Source: Periplaneta americana (taxonomy: Eukaryota > Arthropoda > Insecta > Blattodea > Blattidae). Taken from it: 64,000 bases of DNA. The translations under genes and the position numbers were made by a program. Positions 35,856 to 47,400 of this stretch are shown here, piece by piece. Location: the NCBI RefSeq assembly GCF_040183065.1, contig NC_091131.1, positions 99,944,330 through 100,008,329 of the forward strand. Direction: 5' to 3'. Below the pieces are notes generated by a model, which made no database searches, was not told the origin of the DNA, and was given only the letters and a program-made list of their open reading frames with translations. Position 1 is the stretch's first letter; every line of letters starts with the position of its first letter.

Positions 35856-36310
35856 ATTAGTTACTTTACGACGCTTAATCAACTGCTATCGCTATCTAGC
35901 ATCTGAATGAGATGATGGTAATGCCATTGAAATGAGTCCAGGGTCCAACGCCGAAAGTTACCCAGCATTTGCTCTTAATGGTTGAGGCGAGAAGACTCAG
36001 CCAGGTAAAGGCTGGTTCACAATAAACCGGGAACGGAAACGACAACGAGAAATAATGTTAAATAAATGCATTTAAATGTGAGCATTCACAATTAACGAGA
36101 AGATTGCCGGAGCCCGGGGGCCGGGAACGTGAAAGTTAATTGTGAATGCTCACATATAAATGCATTTATTTTAAGAATATTTCCGTTATCGTTGTCGTTT
36201 CCGTTCCCGGTTTATTGTGAACCAGTGTTAACTTGTCCCAAACAAGATTCGAACCGGAACCCGATCGTTTCACAGTCAGGTGTGCTAACCGTTACTCTAC
36301 AGCGATGGAT
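35855..36310 (-). mobile_element. tRNA-derived SINE split by a MITE
   Basis: Reverse-oriented SINE: tail side TTACGACGCTTAATCAAC, body GAGTCCAGGGTCCAACGCCG and TTACCCAGCATTTGCTC; beyond the MITE at 36009-36228 it resumes with AACTTGTCCCAA and the tRNA head AGATTCGAACCGGAACCCG, then GTGTGCTAACCGTTACTCTA. The uninterrupted version at 56750-56985 reads straight through CAGGTAACTTGCCCC. Confidence 0.88.
36009..36228. mobile_element. Palindromic MITE, copy 1, TAA duplication
   Basis: Long arms: GGCTGGTTCACAATAAACCG, GGAACGGAAACGACAACGAG, TGAGCATTCACAATTAAC, mirrored on the right. Flanked by TAA (36006-36008, 36229-36231). A 3-bp TWA duplication is typical of PIF/Harbinger elements, so this is Harbinger-like by inference. 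It lies inside a SINE. Confidence 0.88.
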
Positions 36311-36319
36311 TATTATTCT

Positions 36320-36470
36320 TCTTCTTATTATTATTAATTGTTATTAATTATTATTATTATATTATTATTATTATTATTAGTATCACTGTTATCATTATCA
36401 TTATCGTAATCATTAGGATGATCAAGATTATGATTATCAGGATTATTATGATGGTTATTATTTATTATTG
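36320..36470. repeat. (ATT)/(ATC)-rich low-complexity tract
   Basis: Mixed ATT and ATC triplets; the Asn/Asp-rich minus frame over it is an artefact. Confidence 0.85.
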
Positions 36471-36680
36471 TCTTGTAAGTTACCATTAGGTACAACGAAT
36501 TAGAAATCTTATTAATTCTTAATTTGTTATTCTCGTTCCTATAACATATAGGATAATTATTGTAAACCATATAGGTCTATGTCATTTTATATTGCAACAT
36601 GGCTGCAATACAATAAGGATTGTTCTGTAACAATACTTTATAACGTGCACACCAGTAGAAAGTGTAGTTTTCTATAGTAT

Positions 36681-36875
36681 AGGCTGGTTCACAATAAACC
36701 GGGAACAGAAACGAGAACGGAAATAACGTTAAAATAAATGTAGTCTACAGTATTTAAATGTGAGCATTCACAATAGTTAATTGTGAATGCTTACATTTAA
36801 ATACATTTATTTTAACAATATTTCCGTTCTAGTTCTCGTTGCCGTTTCCGTTCCCGGTTTATTGTGAACCAGCTT
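36681..36875. mobile_element. Palindromic MITE, copy 2
   Basis: Same family as 36009-36228: AGGCTGGTTCACAATAAACC at the left and its inverse at the right, with TGAGCATTCACAATAGTTAA at the centre. Its central loop is shorter than in copy 1. The target duplication is unclear. Confidence 0.85.
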
Positions 36876-38536
36876 TTAATATTTTCATGTTTCACATCAT
36901 TGTGTTACAAACTATTTTTTTATTTAGTTGCTATAAAAGATAGCCTAATTACTGTAAAGTGTAAACTATCTTGGACTATATAGCCTCATTTTCAACTACC
37001 TGTATTAAAATATTATTTAATACCATCCGTACAATAACGGGTTTTCATGCGTTGAAGGATTCCGTACAAATTTTACGGAACAAACGTTTGAGTCATGAGT
37101 CTTTCGCAAACAGATCTTTGGTTAACTCGCCGTTATTCGAGAACCAGTAAAGATTTTGAGTGGCCATCACTTTTAAAAGTAATTTCCATCCTTTCTCAAC
37201 ATTTCTCTCGCTTTGACCCCCCATCTAACGTGAAAAACAAAAAAGTTTTCAGCCTACAAAGTTGAAGTTGCAAATGTCTATTCTGAACACATCAATCTCC
37301 ATCGAAGTTAATATTTTTTTTCTCACTTTCCAAAAAATATTTTCAGTTCGATTTTTTTCCTATGTTTTCCTTAGACATTGAGCTATCAATCCAAAAAATT
37401 ACAGCGCGATTGATTAAGTATTATAGGAGCTACGACATGATATATATTTAAAGAACCGGGAAGTGTATAAGCCAATGCTTCCTATAGGAGCACGGCCCGA
37501 GCGATATCGCTTGCTTATCAGTACTACAGTCCCGCCTAGACCTCCGAGACTGTCGGGAATGACCTGGTATCGGTAATCCCGGGACCAAGAGAATCTCGTG
37601 TTCTCTATCAATGAGTCATTTGGCTAAGTTAGGTACTCGCGCACCGAGCGAGACTACGATGATTGCGCAACCGAGAACGGGCGATAATATGAGGCAGTCT
37701 GCCCGACTCTAGTTCCTATATTCTGAAATGTCATGGAAAATCAGGGAAAAAAATAAGTTTTGAAAAAAGCCAGGGAAAGTCTTAAAAAGTCAGGGAAATA
37801 AAAAATTAAATAAATAATTCATGATTAGGGCTAGGGTTTGGATGGAAATACATATGTATACTGGCCAGTTAAAAGTCGTGCAAAAACATTTTTATACATG
37901 TTTTAAACGTCTGTGATAAATATTCAAAGTTAATCGTGCATATTTTTACATACTTCAGTCATTCCTGCATACAATAGACTATTGTGCCTAATATATTGTA
38001 GCATATTTTCAAGCGTTTGTTGCATAAACCCCAAAATTTGCATATTTTGTAATAAGAAAATGGTTCTGGATTATTTGGTGCCCAGCATAAAATTTTTTTG
38101 GTTAACTGTACTTGATGACTGGAAATTTCTTGCATAGGAAGGTTAGCTGTGGAGAAATTAAAACAACCACTCCCTGCTTTTGTTCCACTTGCCCTTGAAT
38201 CCTGAATGTAGGACATTGAACTTCTGCACAACAAGAAGAATTTCCAAACACCCATATCTGCCTGACTTTTAACATCCCTACCCATCTTTTTTCTGTTTCA
38301 CTTATTCTCAGTTGACGAGCCAGCAGTCTGAGTGTGAAGTATAATAATTTGTGTGCAGTTTGTCTGAGTGCGTTCCTGATTTCCCCTGAAATCAAATTCC
38401 ATAATTTAGTAAAATATGATTCGCTATATTATTTCTTGTTGGAAGTATAACTACAACTTTTGAAGCCAGGAGAAAGGATATGCTGGGAGAAGGAATATCA
38501 CACTTACTTATGTCAATCCTAAACAGGAGATCTTTC

Positions 38537-38541
<5 letters not shown>

Positions 38542-38598
<57 letters not shown>
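38542..38598. repeat. (TA)n microsatellite
   Basis: TA tract of about 55 bases; Ile-Tyr frames on both strands are artefacts. Confidence 0.95.
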
Positions 38599-38599
38599 G

Positions 38600-40430
38600 A
38601 AACCTTTCAGTTTGTTGTTTGTTTTTCAAACTATACAACTGCAGAACAGTGGAACATCTCAACACTATTTGTCCATTAAATGAACTGTAACTTAGATGTA
38701 ATAAAAATGCATTTGATTCTAAAATTACTTTATAATACACTTAGGTAGTACAATTATTACTTCCATATGATGTTTAAACTTCTAGAAGAATTGTACAAAA
38801 GAAATGTTCAGACTTATAAATGAAACATAAAATTGGAAGTATATTTGTGCATACATTACATGCTCTGATCACATCACATAAAGGATTATATTCTTACTGC
38901 TCTTAAACACAGGCCATTTTAATTATGAAGTAACTGCACAAACCTAACATACAGTATCAACTTTAATAACTCACAACTGTTGGTGTTTTCATGCAACTAA
39001 TTGTGTTGCTGTAAAGCCTCGACATTTGCGTCATTAGCCTGTTTAATGGGTATGGATTTACAGTTTCAATTAATTATCAGCCACACTGTATCTATTTCAT
39101 TTACATGATTGAGATGCAAGCAACAGCTAAATTAGGCCCAGTGCAATTGATTAAAAACCAAAACAATATCTGGCCGAAACAAAAATGGTCTGGATCACAA
39201 TATAAGGTAACTGGTTCAGTAATGGTGGCACAACGATTAGGATATGGAATGTGAAGAATAATTTATTTCTTGCAGATTGCACATACAGTTCTTGGCACAC
39301 AAATCAAAAGCCCACAACTGGCATTTGGATTATGGGAACTTAAAATAATGTTAAAAACACATCCAAACTGAGGAGTCACCCGCAAGAGCAATGCACATAC
39401 GACAGAAACTGAGCTGTGCTGCAATGTATATTAATAAAGAAATAGGAAAATTAATAAAAAAAATACTTAAAACCACCCCAATCTCATCTTCATCCCCGCT
39501 GAAATGCCTAAATATATTATTTACATCTGTATAAATATATATCTTATATCATGAAAATTGGAAGAGTATATTTATAATCCCTTACAAAATATAACAAATC
39601 TTTTGAAGTATTAATCTCACGACCTGTAATGAAATAGGAATAATCTTTGAAATTTTGGTTCGTGTGGAGCTGCACTAAATGAGAAATCTTTCTAAGGATG
39701 TGTCAAACATACATATCTATACCAAAGCACACATTTTATATACTTCTTTACAAGTGCAAAAGCATATTTTCATTCATGACCTCTATCACAGACTAAATTC
39801 ACAGGAAGTACGTAGTTTACTGCAGTCAGAATAAGCAATTTAGAAGAATTACATACCTAATAATAAATAAATGCACTTACATACTTATAAAATGAGAAAT
39901 GACATGGCAAAATGAAAGGAGAGTACGTAACAGATGAATATAACAAGAACATTTGCATCTTCTAGATCATGTTTCAGTCAAACCATTTGGCATTTTCATA
40001 CTTAAAACAATTAACTCGTTGTTGACATACCACATGCTTTCACTCAAGGATGTGCTCATTTTCCGTAGATCTCTTCTAACTATTGCGACTAATACCTCTA
40101 CCCAAACAAGCTATGACAAAACCATCATCTTTCATGAAGTTCAATAATTTCTCTTCATCAGAAGTGATATTCGTCCTTAAGCATTTATCACTGTTATCAC
40201 TGCACTGCCTCTTTGCATGTTGACATGATCAATATGACGAATAAAATTGTCAAGAATAATTAATTAAATTATCTGTAACATTACAGTGCAAAACATTTCT
40301 ACAGTGTGCTCTCTTTAACAACATGAAATTATGACTCTGTTTACTGTATGTGGACGTTTATACGTATAAATCTGTTCTGCCTGTTGGCAACTAACACAAG
40401 CTTAAATTATGACTTCTCTCACTGCATAGT
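38600..40430 (-). other. Probable ACLY 3' UTR / downstream flank
   Basis: Stretch directly after the ACLY stop codon in its direction of transcription. I see no coding signal on either strand and no recognisable transposon until the (TA)n tract near 38545. An AATAAA hexamer on the minus strand lies at 39267-39262, about 1.2 kb past the stop, and could be a polyadenylation signal. UTR extent is inferred only. Confidence 0.3.
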
Positions 40431-40525
40431 TCAGTTGGTATACTGTTCAGGCAAGACGTATGAGATATCATCCCACGGATGACGGTACAGACCTTGCTTC
40501 AGGCGTTTCTGGTCCATGAAATGAC
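40431..40525 (-). CDS. ACLY: ACLY terminal coding exon and stop
   Basis: 95 bases: two bases finish the split Gly, then [30 protein letters not shown] and TGA at 40433-40431. The C-terminal helix is near invariant among animal ACLYs. The acceptor is ATTTTCAG. Confidence 0.96.
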
Positions 40526-41387
40526 CTGAAAATATGAAGTTCTTTAAATACTGTACACACTTTCCTCCTAAGTCAAAAATAAATACACCAAGTCTTTAGG
40601 GCCCATTTATAATAAGGTATCCCCGTCACATGCCATGAAGGCACTTGAGGGGCATGGAGGTAAAGCCCTATGCTTTCCATGACCTCGGCACTAGAATGAG
40701 GTGGTGTGGTCGGCACCACGCTCTGACCGCCTTTTACCCCCCAGAAAGACCCGGTACTCAATTTTATAGGAGGCCGAGTGAACCTCAGGGCCGTTCTGGA
40801 AGTTTGACAATGAGAAAAATCCCGTCACCACCTGGGATCGAACCCTGGACCTTCCAGTTCGTAGCCAGCTGTCATTTATAATATACATATGTTTAACTTT
40901 ATGTTTGCTGGTCTTCATTGTCTCCAGTTATGATTAACTTAAACCTTACTGAAATTCTCCCAGCTTGGCAAAGTTGAGGTTCACTTTTCACTTGGGTGAA
41001 TCAACAGCAGAATTCATTATCTCTGTAAAATTGTGGTACCAAATTTTAATTGTGGGAAGGAAAGGGGAAAAGGGAATTCCAGGTGGGTTAACTATGACCT
41101 TTCTGGAATTCTCCTATCTTGGCAAAGTTGAAGTCTATTTCTGATTTGAAGGCCTCAATATCCGAATTTATTATCCCTGTACAACTGTTATACCAGAATT
41201 CTCATTGGAGAGAGGGGGAAGTAAGGAGAGAATTTAAGGTGGGCAACCACAGTGGTTTCATGATAGTAATCCACAAAGCAGACAAGGGGCATATTAGAAG
41301 GCATTGGCGTATGCATAATTTTGTCAAGGGGGAGGGGTTTTTATTAAAATTGTTTACAATTTACATTACTGGTATTTTAAATTTTTT

Positions 41388-41428
<41 letters not shown>

Positions 41429-44400
41429 ATTATTATTATGTTACTGTATACTTATTAATATTATACTATGTTCTAATAGAACATATTCATGAATATCCTT
41501 ATAAAATCTTTGAAATGTAATTTTTTAATAGCTACCCAATTTTTAACAAACAAGTTAATTTCATATTGTATTGGCTTCATTTTATTACAAGGTCGGTACT
41601 AGGCAGTAGATCTCTCTATAATAAAGATAGAATTGTTATAATTCGAACGTGCCACAGCATCAAGCACAGGGATTATACTGAAGGAAGGTTAAGACTATAC
41701 TTTATGTCGATGTAGATTTTGTTACTCTGACAGTGAAAAATTAGAGAAGGGAAAACGATCATGGATAAGAAAATACTCAAATTTAAATATGGCATTTTTT
41801 TAACTTCGGGGGGGGGGGATCCAAACCCAGTAACCCCCTCCCTTGTATACACCCCTGTTAGAAGGACAGGAAATTTAAATATATTTCTTAATTTAATTAT
41901 TTAATACTGGTATATATACACATGTCTTTCTTGTATTCTAAAACTGTATGATTCCAGAATAATGTGACTTGTGTCTGTGTACTTTTTAAAGCATCAGAGG
42001 ATCTCAAAGATGACTGTCGAGGAACAGAATTTTCTGATACATCACTTACAATCCTTTTCTTGTGTCGCACATCACTGAAATTATTTTAGGAATATTACTA
42101 TCTCACAGAGTGGTTATGTCACATCTCGTTTTAACCCACCTGTTCCTGCTGGCCTCTCTGTAAAGACTAGTAGCTGGGGTGTTAGGCTCTTTCCTGAAAA
42201 TATTTTATGTTAGGAATTGAGAGTCTACGTAATATTATACAACTGTTTAAACTAATTTAAAGAAAAGGGCCCCGTAAAGTAAGCAACTGTTACATGACTT
42301 CCTCCGTTTTCCCAAGCCTATGACATAACCACTCAAATATTAAACATTAGTACAGATTAGCAAAAGATTCTTTTCCATTTGCAAACCACTGAAATGCCAA
42401 ACAAAAATAAATAAGTTTGAATTAAAATTTTAAGACTCAACCAAATGATAGAGGAATGCTGTCGGTTTATCTACAGTGATAAAAGAAGGTCTGAGTAACT
42501 GCTAAGTGAAAGTTATGACTTTAACATAACAATAATGAAATAATAATGATATTAGTTCTGAAACAAATTTTAACTGCATTTTCATTACTCATGTGAAGTT
42601 GGGAGAAAGGCCCTGTGATAAGATGGTAGAAGTGACCTGCAGAGAAAAATACTGATGTGATTATAGGAGAGAAACGGTGCATAAATTTTGCCAAGAACCC
42701 TTTCATTCAAAGACAGAATTCTTATGCGTACTATGAATCTATAATATGGAAGCTCCAGTTTTATTTGCTTTCAAACTGAACTACGTTAAGAATTTGTATC
42801 AATCTTCCAACACTCGCAGATGGGTCTGAACCCACAAATCTCTGGTCTAATAGCGAGCAATGTAACCATTCAACCACTAAGGTCTATCCCACAATGTCGA
42901 ACAAACACAGTTCCTGTTGGTGAAAATTACCGACTTATGAGGAGCAACATTTATTGCATACAACTGCACCTTAAATCTATCAAATTGAGTACCAGATCTT
43001 TCTCGGGGGTAAAAAGCGATCAGAGCATGGTGCCAACCACAACACCTCATTCTAATGCCGAGGTCAAAAAAGCATTCCACTCTACCTCCATACCCTCCAA
43101 GTATCTTCATGGCATGTGAAGGGATTACCTTTACTTTTACCTTTAATTGTGCCTTAAAATAGTGTCCTAGGACTCAATCACCATAGCTTAAGGGTGTACT
43201 GATGAGGTAATTTTGAGTTGAAAATGTAATATGTACATATATCCAAAACTCAATCATAATGGAGTTACAATCAGTTTTAATTTTGAATCTGTTACAGGCG
43301 TGAATCAGAATGTAATAAACAGTTACTGTTGTTGCTATGATAACTTTATTTATTATGTTTCAGTGGAAATGGATGCATTTATAAGTGAGAAATATGCCAA
43401 TATTCTGTTTATTTATGGACATTGTGAATACTCGGAATTCACATTCATTGTTACTTGACAATCCTTATGTGAAATCTATTTTCAACAATAATTTTCTGTG
43501 AACATTTGGTGTCGTATACTTAACAACCAACTCATAGGACCACTTATAATGTGATGACTTTTAATATCCGAGTACTAGCTCTATTTTTTACAGAATGAAC
43601 TGCCAGGATTATTGGAAGAAGGCAGATGTGGATACAGCAGGATCGTGAACCTCCTCATTTTGACAAGCAAGTTACTGCATTCCTTAATCAAAATTGTTCA
43701 ATTGGAAGAGAAGGTGCTGTACCTTGGCCACCGAGATCACCTGACCTTAATCTCTTTGATACTTTATTTGTATAAAGGCAGCACGAGGAAATTTTCAACA
43801 AGTATCACATTGAAATGTTACATGCTGAGTGTTAAATAATAAAGTTTATGCTCGACCATGCCAAAATGTAGTAATTATACACCTGGTAGCAGTCCTTTAA
43901 TGCATGTCATTAAAGTACAGGTCTTCAGCCAATGACAAGTCAGCTTTGTACCGTTATATCGATTATTCTCAGATATGCAATCGACAGACAATTAGCGAAA
44001 AGTCACGGAGGCTGGAAATCCAATACTGTCGCAGAAGGTTATGTTCTGTTACTATAATAATTAGCGTTAATTGTAAATAATATTCAAATAAATTCAATTT
44101 GTCATCTCGTTTTTCAATTCTAAATCATTTTCCAGGTTACATCAGACTAATGTTCATTCTCATTCTGTGCCAAGGTCAATGACATTCGGCCTCGGAAAAA
44201 ATCAATACTTTCACGTCTGCGCACATCTCACAATTCAGGTCAGTTCTCACTTAACCATAAAAAGACCTAATTTTCAATACTTTCAAGTTAGAAATATGGT
44301 CGAGCATAAAAAGTCGTATGAAACTTGCCTATAATGGTAATTAAGACGCTCGTATGAAAATTATGAAACTCGCTTGCGCTCGTTTCATAAACAGTCATAC

Positions 44401-47400
44401 TTGTATCTTAATTACTACCATTATAGGCTCGTTGCATAATGTACTATTAAGTCAAGAAGAATGAATATTACGCTGATTTGTTTAGAGTTGATAAAATTAA
44501 AATGTCCAAATCTATGAATCAAGTGAGTTTCGGACATATATTGACATGACATTTTCGACTTAAAATGACCTCACCAATACTCTCTTAAGCTATGGCCATC
44601 AAGTCACAGGACATCTTGTATAACAGAGGGAGGAAAGCCATTTAGAAACTTACCAATGAAACCAATACTTCTTCCCAAAACAAAAAGACTGTTGATGGAA
44701 CCCATTTCTATGTATTCTTGGGCTTCTTCCCTGTAGAAATAAAACAAAATATTATTAGAAATATCATCACTTTACAGTTAATTCCAAATTTCACGCATTT
44801 TTGCAGTAATATGGTGGTTACAAAAAAGATACAAGTTCAGTTTATGAACTTCATTATTCATGAACCAGGTATTTTCTTTTTTATTTTTTTTTTCAATTCA
44901 TGTGTTACATACCTGGTGAAACTTCCACTATGTCTCAGGAGATCAACAAATGAAACAGCAATTACACCATCTACATTAAGGATGAGATTTGGTTTCTTGG
45001 ATGTTGTGATTTTTTCTACTTCCAAGGCATAATTCAAAAGAGGATGTGCTGGGAAACTCTCCAAGACAAATTCCTTGATTATCTTCACCCGCATATCAGG
45101 ATTGTTAATCTGCACAAAAGAGGATTATGGTAATTTTATTATTTATTATTTTTTACAGTGTATCACACATACTCAAAACTACAGTCTGTCCAAAATAAAA
45201 ATGCTCTACACATAAACCTTAAAGAAGTTCTCGGGGCAGAAGGGAAGAAATAGTTCTTTACTTTTCATGTCTTCTTTTTTTTGTAGTGGGTTATTTTATG
45301 ATGCTGTATCAACATCTTAGGTTATTTAGCATCTGAATGAAGGTGATAATGCTGGTGAAATGAGTCCAGGGTCCAGCCCGATAGTTACCCAACATTTGCT
45401 CATATTGGGTTGAGGGAAAACTTCAGAAAAAACCTCAACCAGGGATTCGAACCTGGGCCACCTGGTTTCACAGTCAACTAGTGGTTTGCTTGTGAATCTA
45501 GTCGCTCGTCCTCTGATCATGAGTAGTACCTCCTTTCTGGGATTTATAAAATATCTGTGCACTATGAATTGTTTCTAAGACTGTACTACTCACTAATTAA
45601 CCGAATAATAAACAGATTTCTCTTTAACTGCAAAAATTAATATTAAATTACGCTGAATCTTTAAAAAGTTACACCCACAATGATTTACATCACGAACTTT
45701 CATTTATTATTTGTAAAGAAAATATATAATATGTTAGTGATATAGGCCTACTTACTGATTTAACTCTGTGTCCTATACCCATGATAAGTTGGCCCTTCTT
45801 TCTCATTGCATTAACAAATTCCATTGGATGAAGGCCAGAATCATAAGCTTCACTGAATTGTCTTGCAGCACCATCTAGGGCACCACCAAACCTGTCACCC
45901 TGAAATGTACAGTAGTTATAAAGTTCATCTGTTCTGTGTATGTAACAAAAACAAACAGTAACCTACAAATAGATGGATCTTTGAAACATACCAAACAACA
46001 AATGTTACAACATCATTGAGACATAATTGCTTGGTTTCTTATGTATTCAGAAATGGTTAACTAAGATTTTAATGAACTATGCCAATGTTTCAGCGACAAT
46101 TTACATTTCTGAGCTGGGTAATCTAGAAAGAGAAATGTTATTATTTACTCCCAACTAGAGAATAATAGACAAGGGTGGTAACTAGCTGAGTTGGATTTTC
46201 TGTGGATGGGAAATAACAGGTAAATTTTGTCCAGAGTGCTTTCATATTGGGGCAGGATTCTTTTAAATGCCATAAAACTAAACTAAACAGCTGCAACACA
46301 CAGTTTTATGCCCCTTCTCGAACCAAGCAGAAAATATTATGTTTCTCATAAAGCCATTTATCTTTGACTGAATTTGAACTTATGAACCTTCGAGTTAAAG
46401 ACAAGTATAGTGACCCCTGAACAATAAGATGCAATTTTAAGAATTTGTTTTCACGATGAAACAATTATTTCATCTTATTTATTTATTTATTTTGTTGGTT
46501 TCACAGTAACTATCATTTTGAGTTTTTTAGTTGGTTATTTAACGATGCTGAATCAACTGCTAGCAATGACTGAATTGGTGATAGCAAGATGGTATTTGAC
46601 GAAATGAGGCTGAGGATTCGCCATAGATTACTTGTTGTTTGCCTCCCAGTTGAAGAAAAGCTCGAAAAAACCCAACCAGTTTATCAGCCCAAATAGGAAT
46701 CAAACCCACACCCGAGGCGCAGCTCTAGATCAGAAGGCAAGTGCCTCTTGCCGACTGAACTACACCGGTGGCTTCATTTTGAGTTTAATGATCCGTGAAA
46801 TTAAATACAGATCTAAATAGCACTATCTTACATATAATAATTAATTTTTGTGCAAGACAATATCTGATCTGAAAGTCACACTTACAATTGTGAGCAAGCC
46901 TGAGACAACGGATGATACAAGATCCTTGCCTGCACGTGCACAAACAATAGTGTTGTGTGCGCCTGACACAGCTGGTCCATGGTCAGCTGTTACCATCAGA
47001 CACATTTCAAAGAATTTGCAGACATAGGGAGGAAGGCAGCGCTGGAACCACAGGAGGGATACTACTCCACCAATACCAACATCACGCTTCAGAACCTGCA
47101 TATAGACATACAAAACTATAAGTGACATAAAAATGTCTAATAAATTATTTACATATTTTTACACCTTGTTAAAGGATCTATTAAAGAAATTTCGGTAAAG
47201 AAGAAAGTTTCTAGAAAAGTAGAAACTTGCAATGAAGATCAATAGAGAGACATATAGACACATGAAAAAGTTTCAGATTTTAAAAAAGTACAAATAAGTA
47301 AGAACTTGAGCAAATATTGAGTCAAATCAGTACACTGGGCTGCAAAAGAAATGCCGAGTTGAAGTCTCTATCAATTTTAAATATCATGTTACGAGGACTT

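Larger units (their letters stand above)
34439..37711. mobile_element. hAT-like element (3273 bp) with perfect 8-bp duplication, carrying nested insertions
   Basis: Ends TAGAGTCGGGCAAACAGCCT and (opposite strand) TAGAGTCGGGCAGACTGCCT, flanked by identical GTTCCTAT at 34431-34438 and 37712-37719. 8-bp duplications are the hAT signature. Inside are a LINE piece (35195-35790), (ATT)n, a SINE split by a MITE (35855-36310), and a second MITE (36681-36875). I do not recognise a hAT transposase in the remaining sequence, so it may be non-autonomous. Confidence 0.85.

Noticed and set aside
38480-38740. Ile-Tyr repeat frames on both strands
   Set aside because: Produced by a (TA)n microsatellite; the same applies at 15158 and 60513.
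40645-40918. Overlapping 75-78 codon frames near the ACLY end
   Set aside because: Both lie in the S4 SINE; the true ACLY terminal exon is at 40431-40525.
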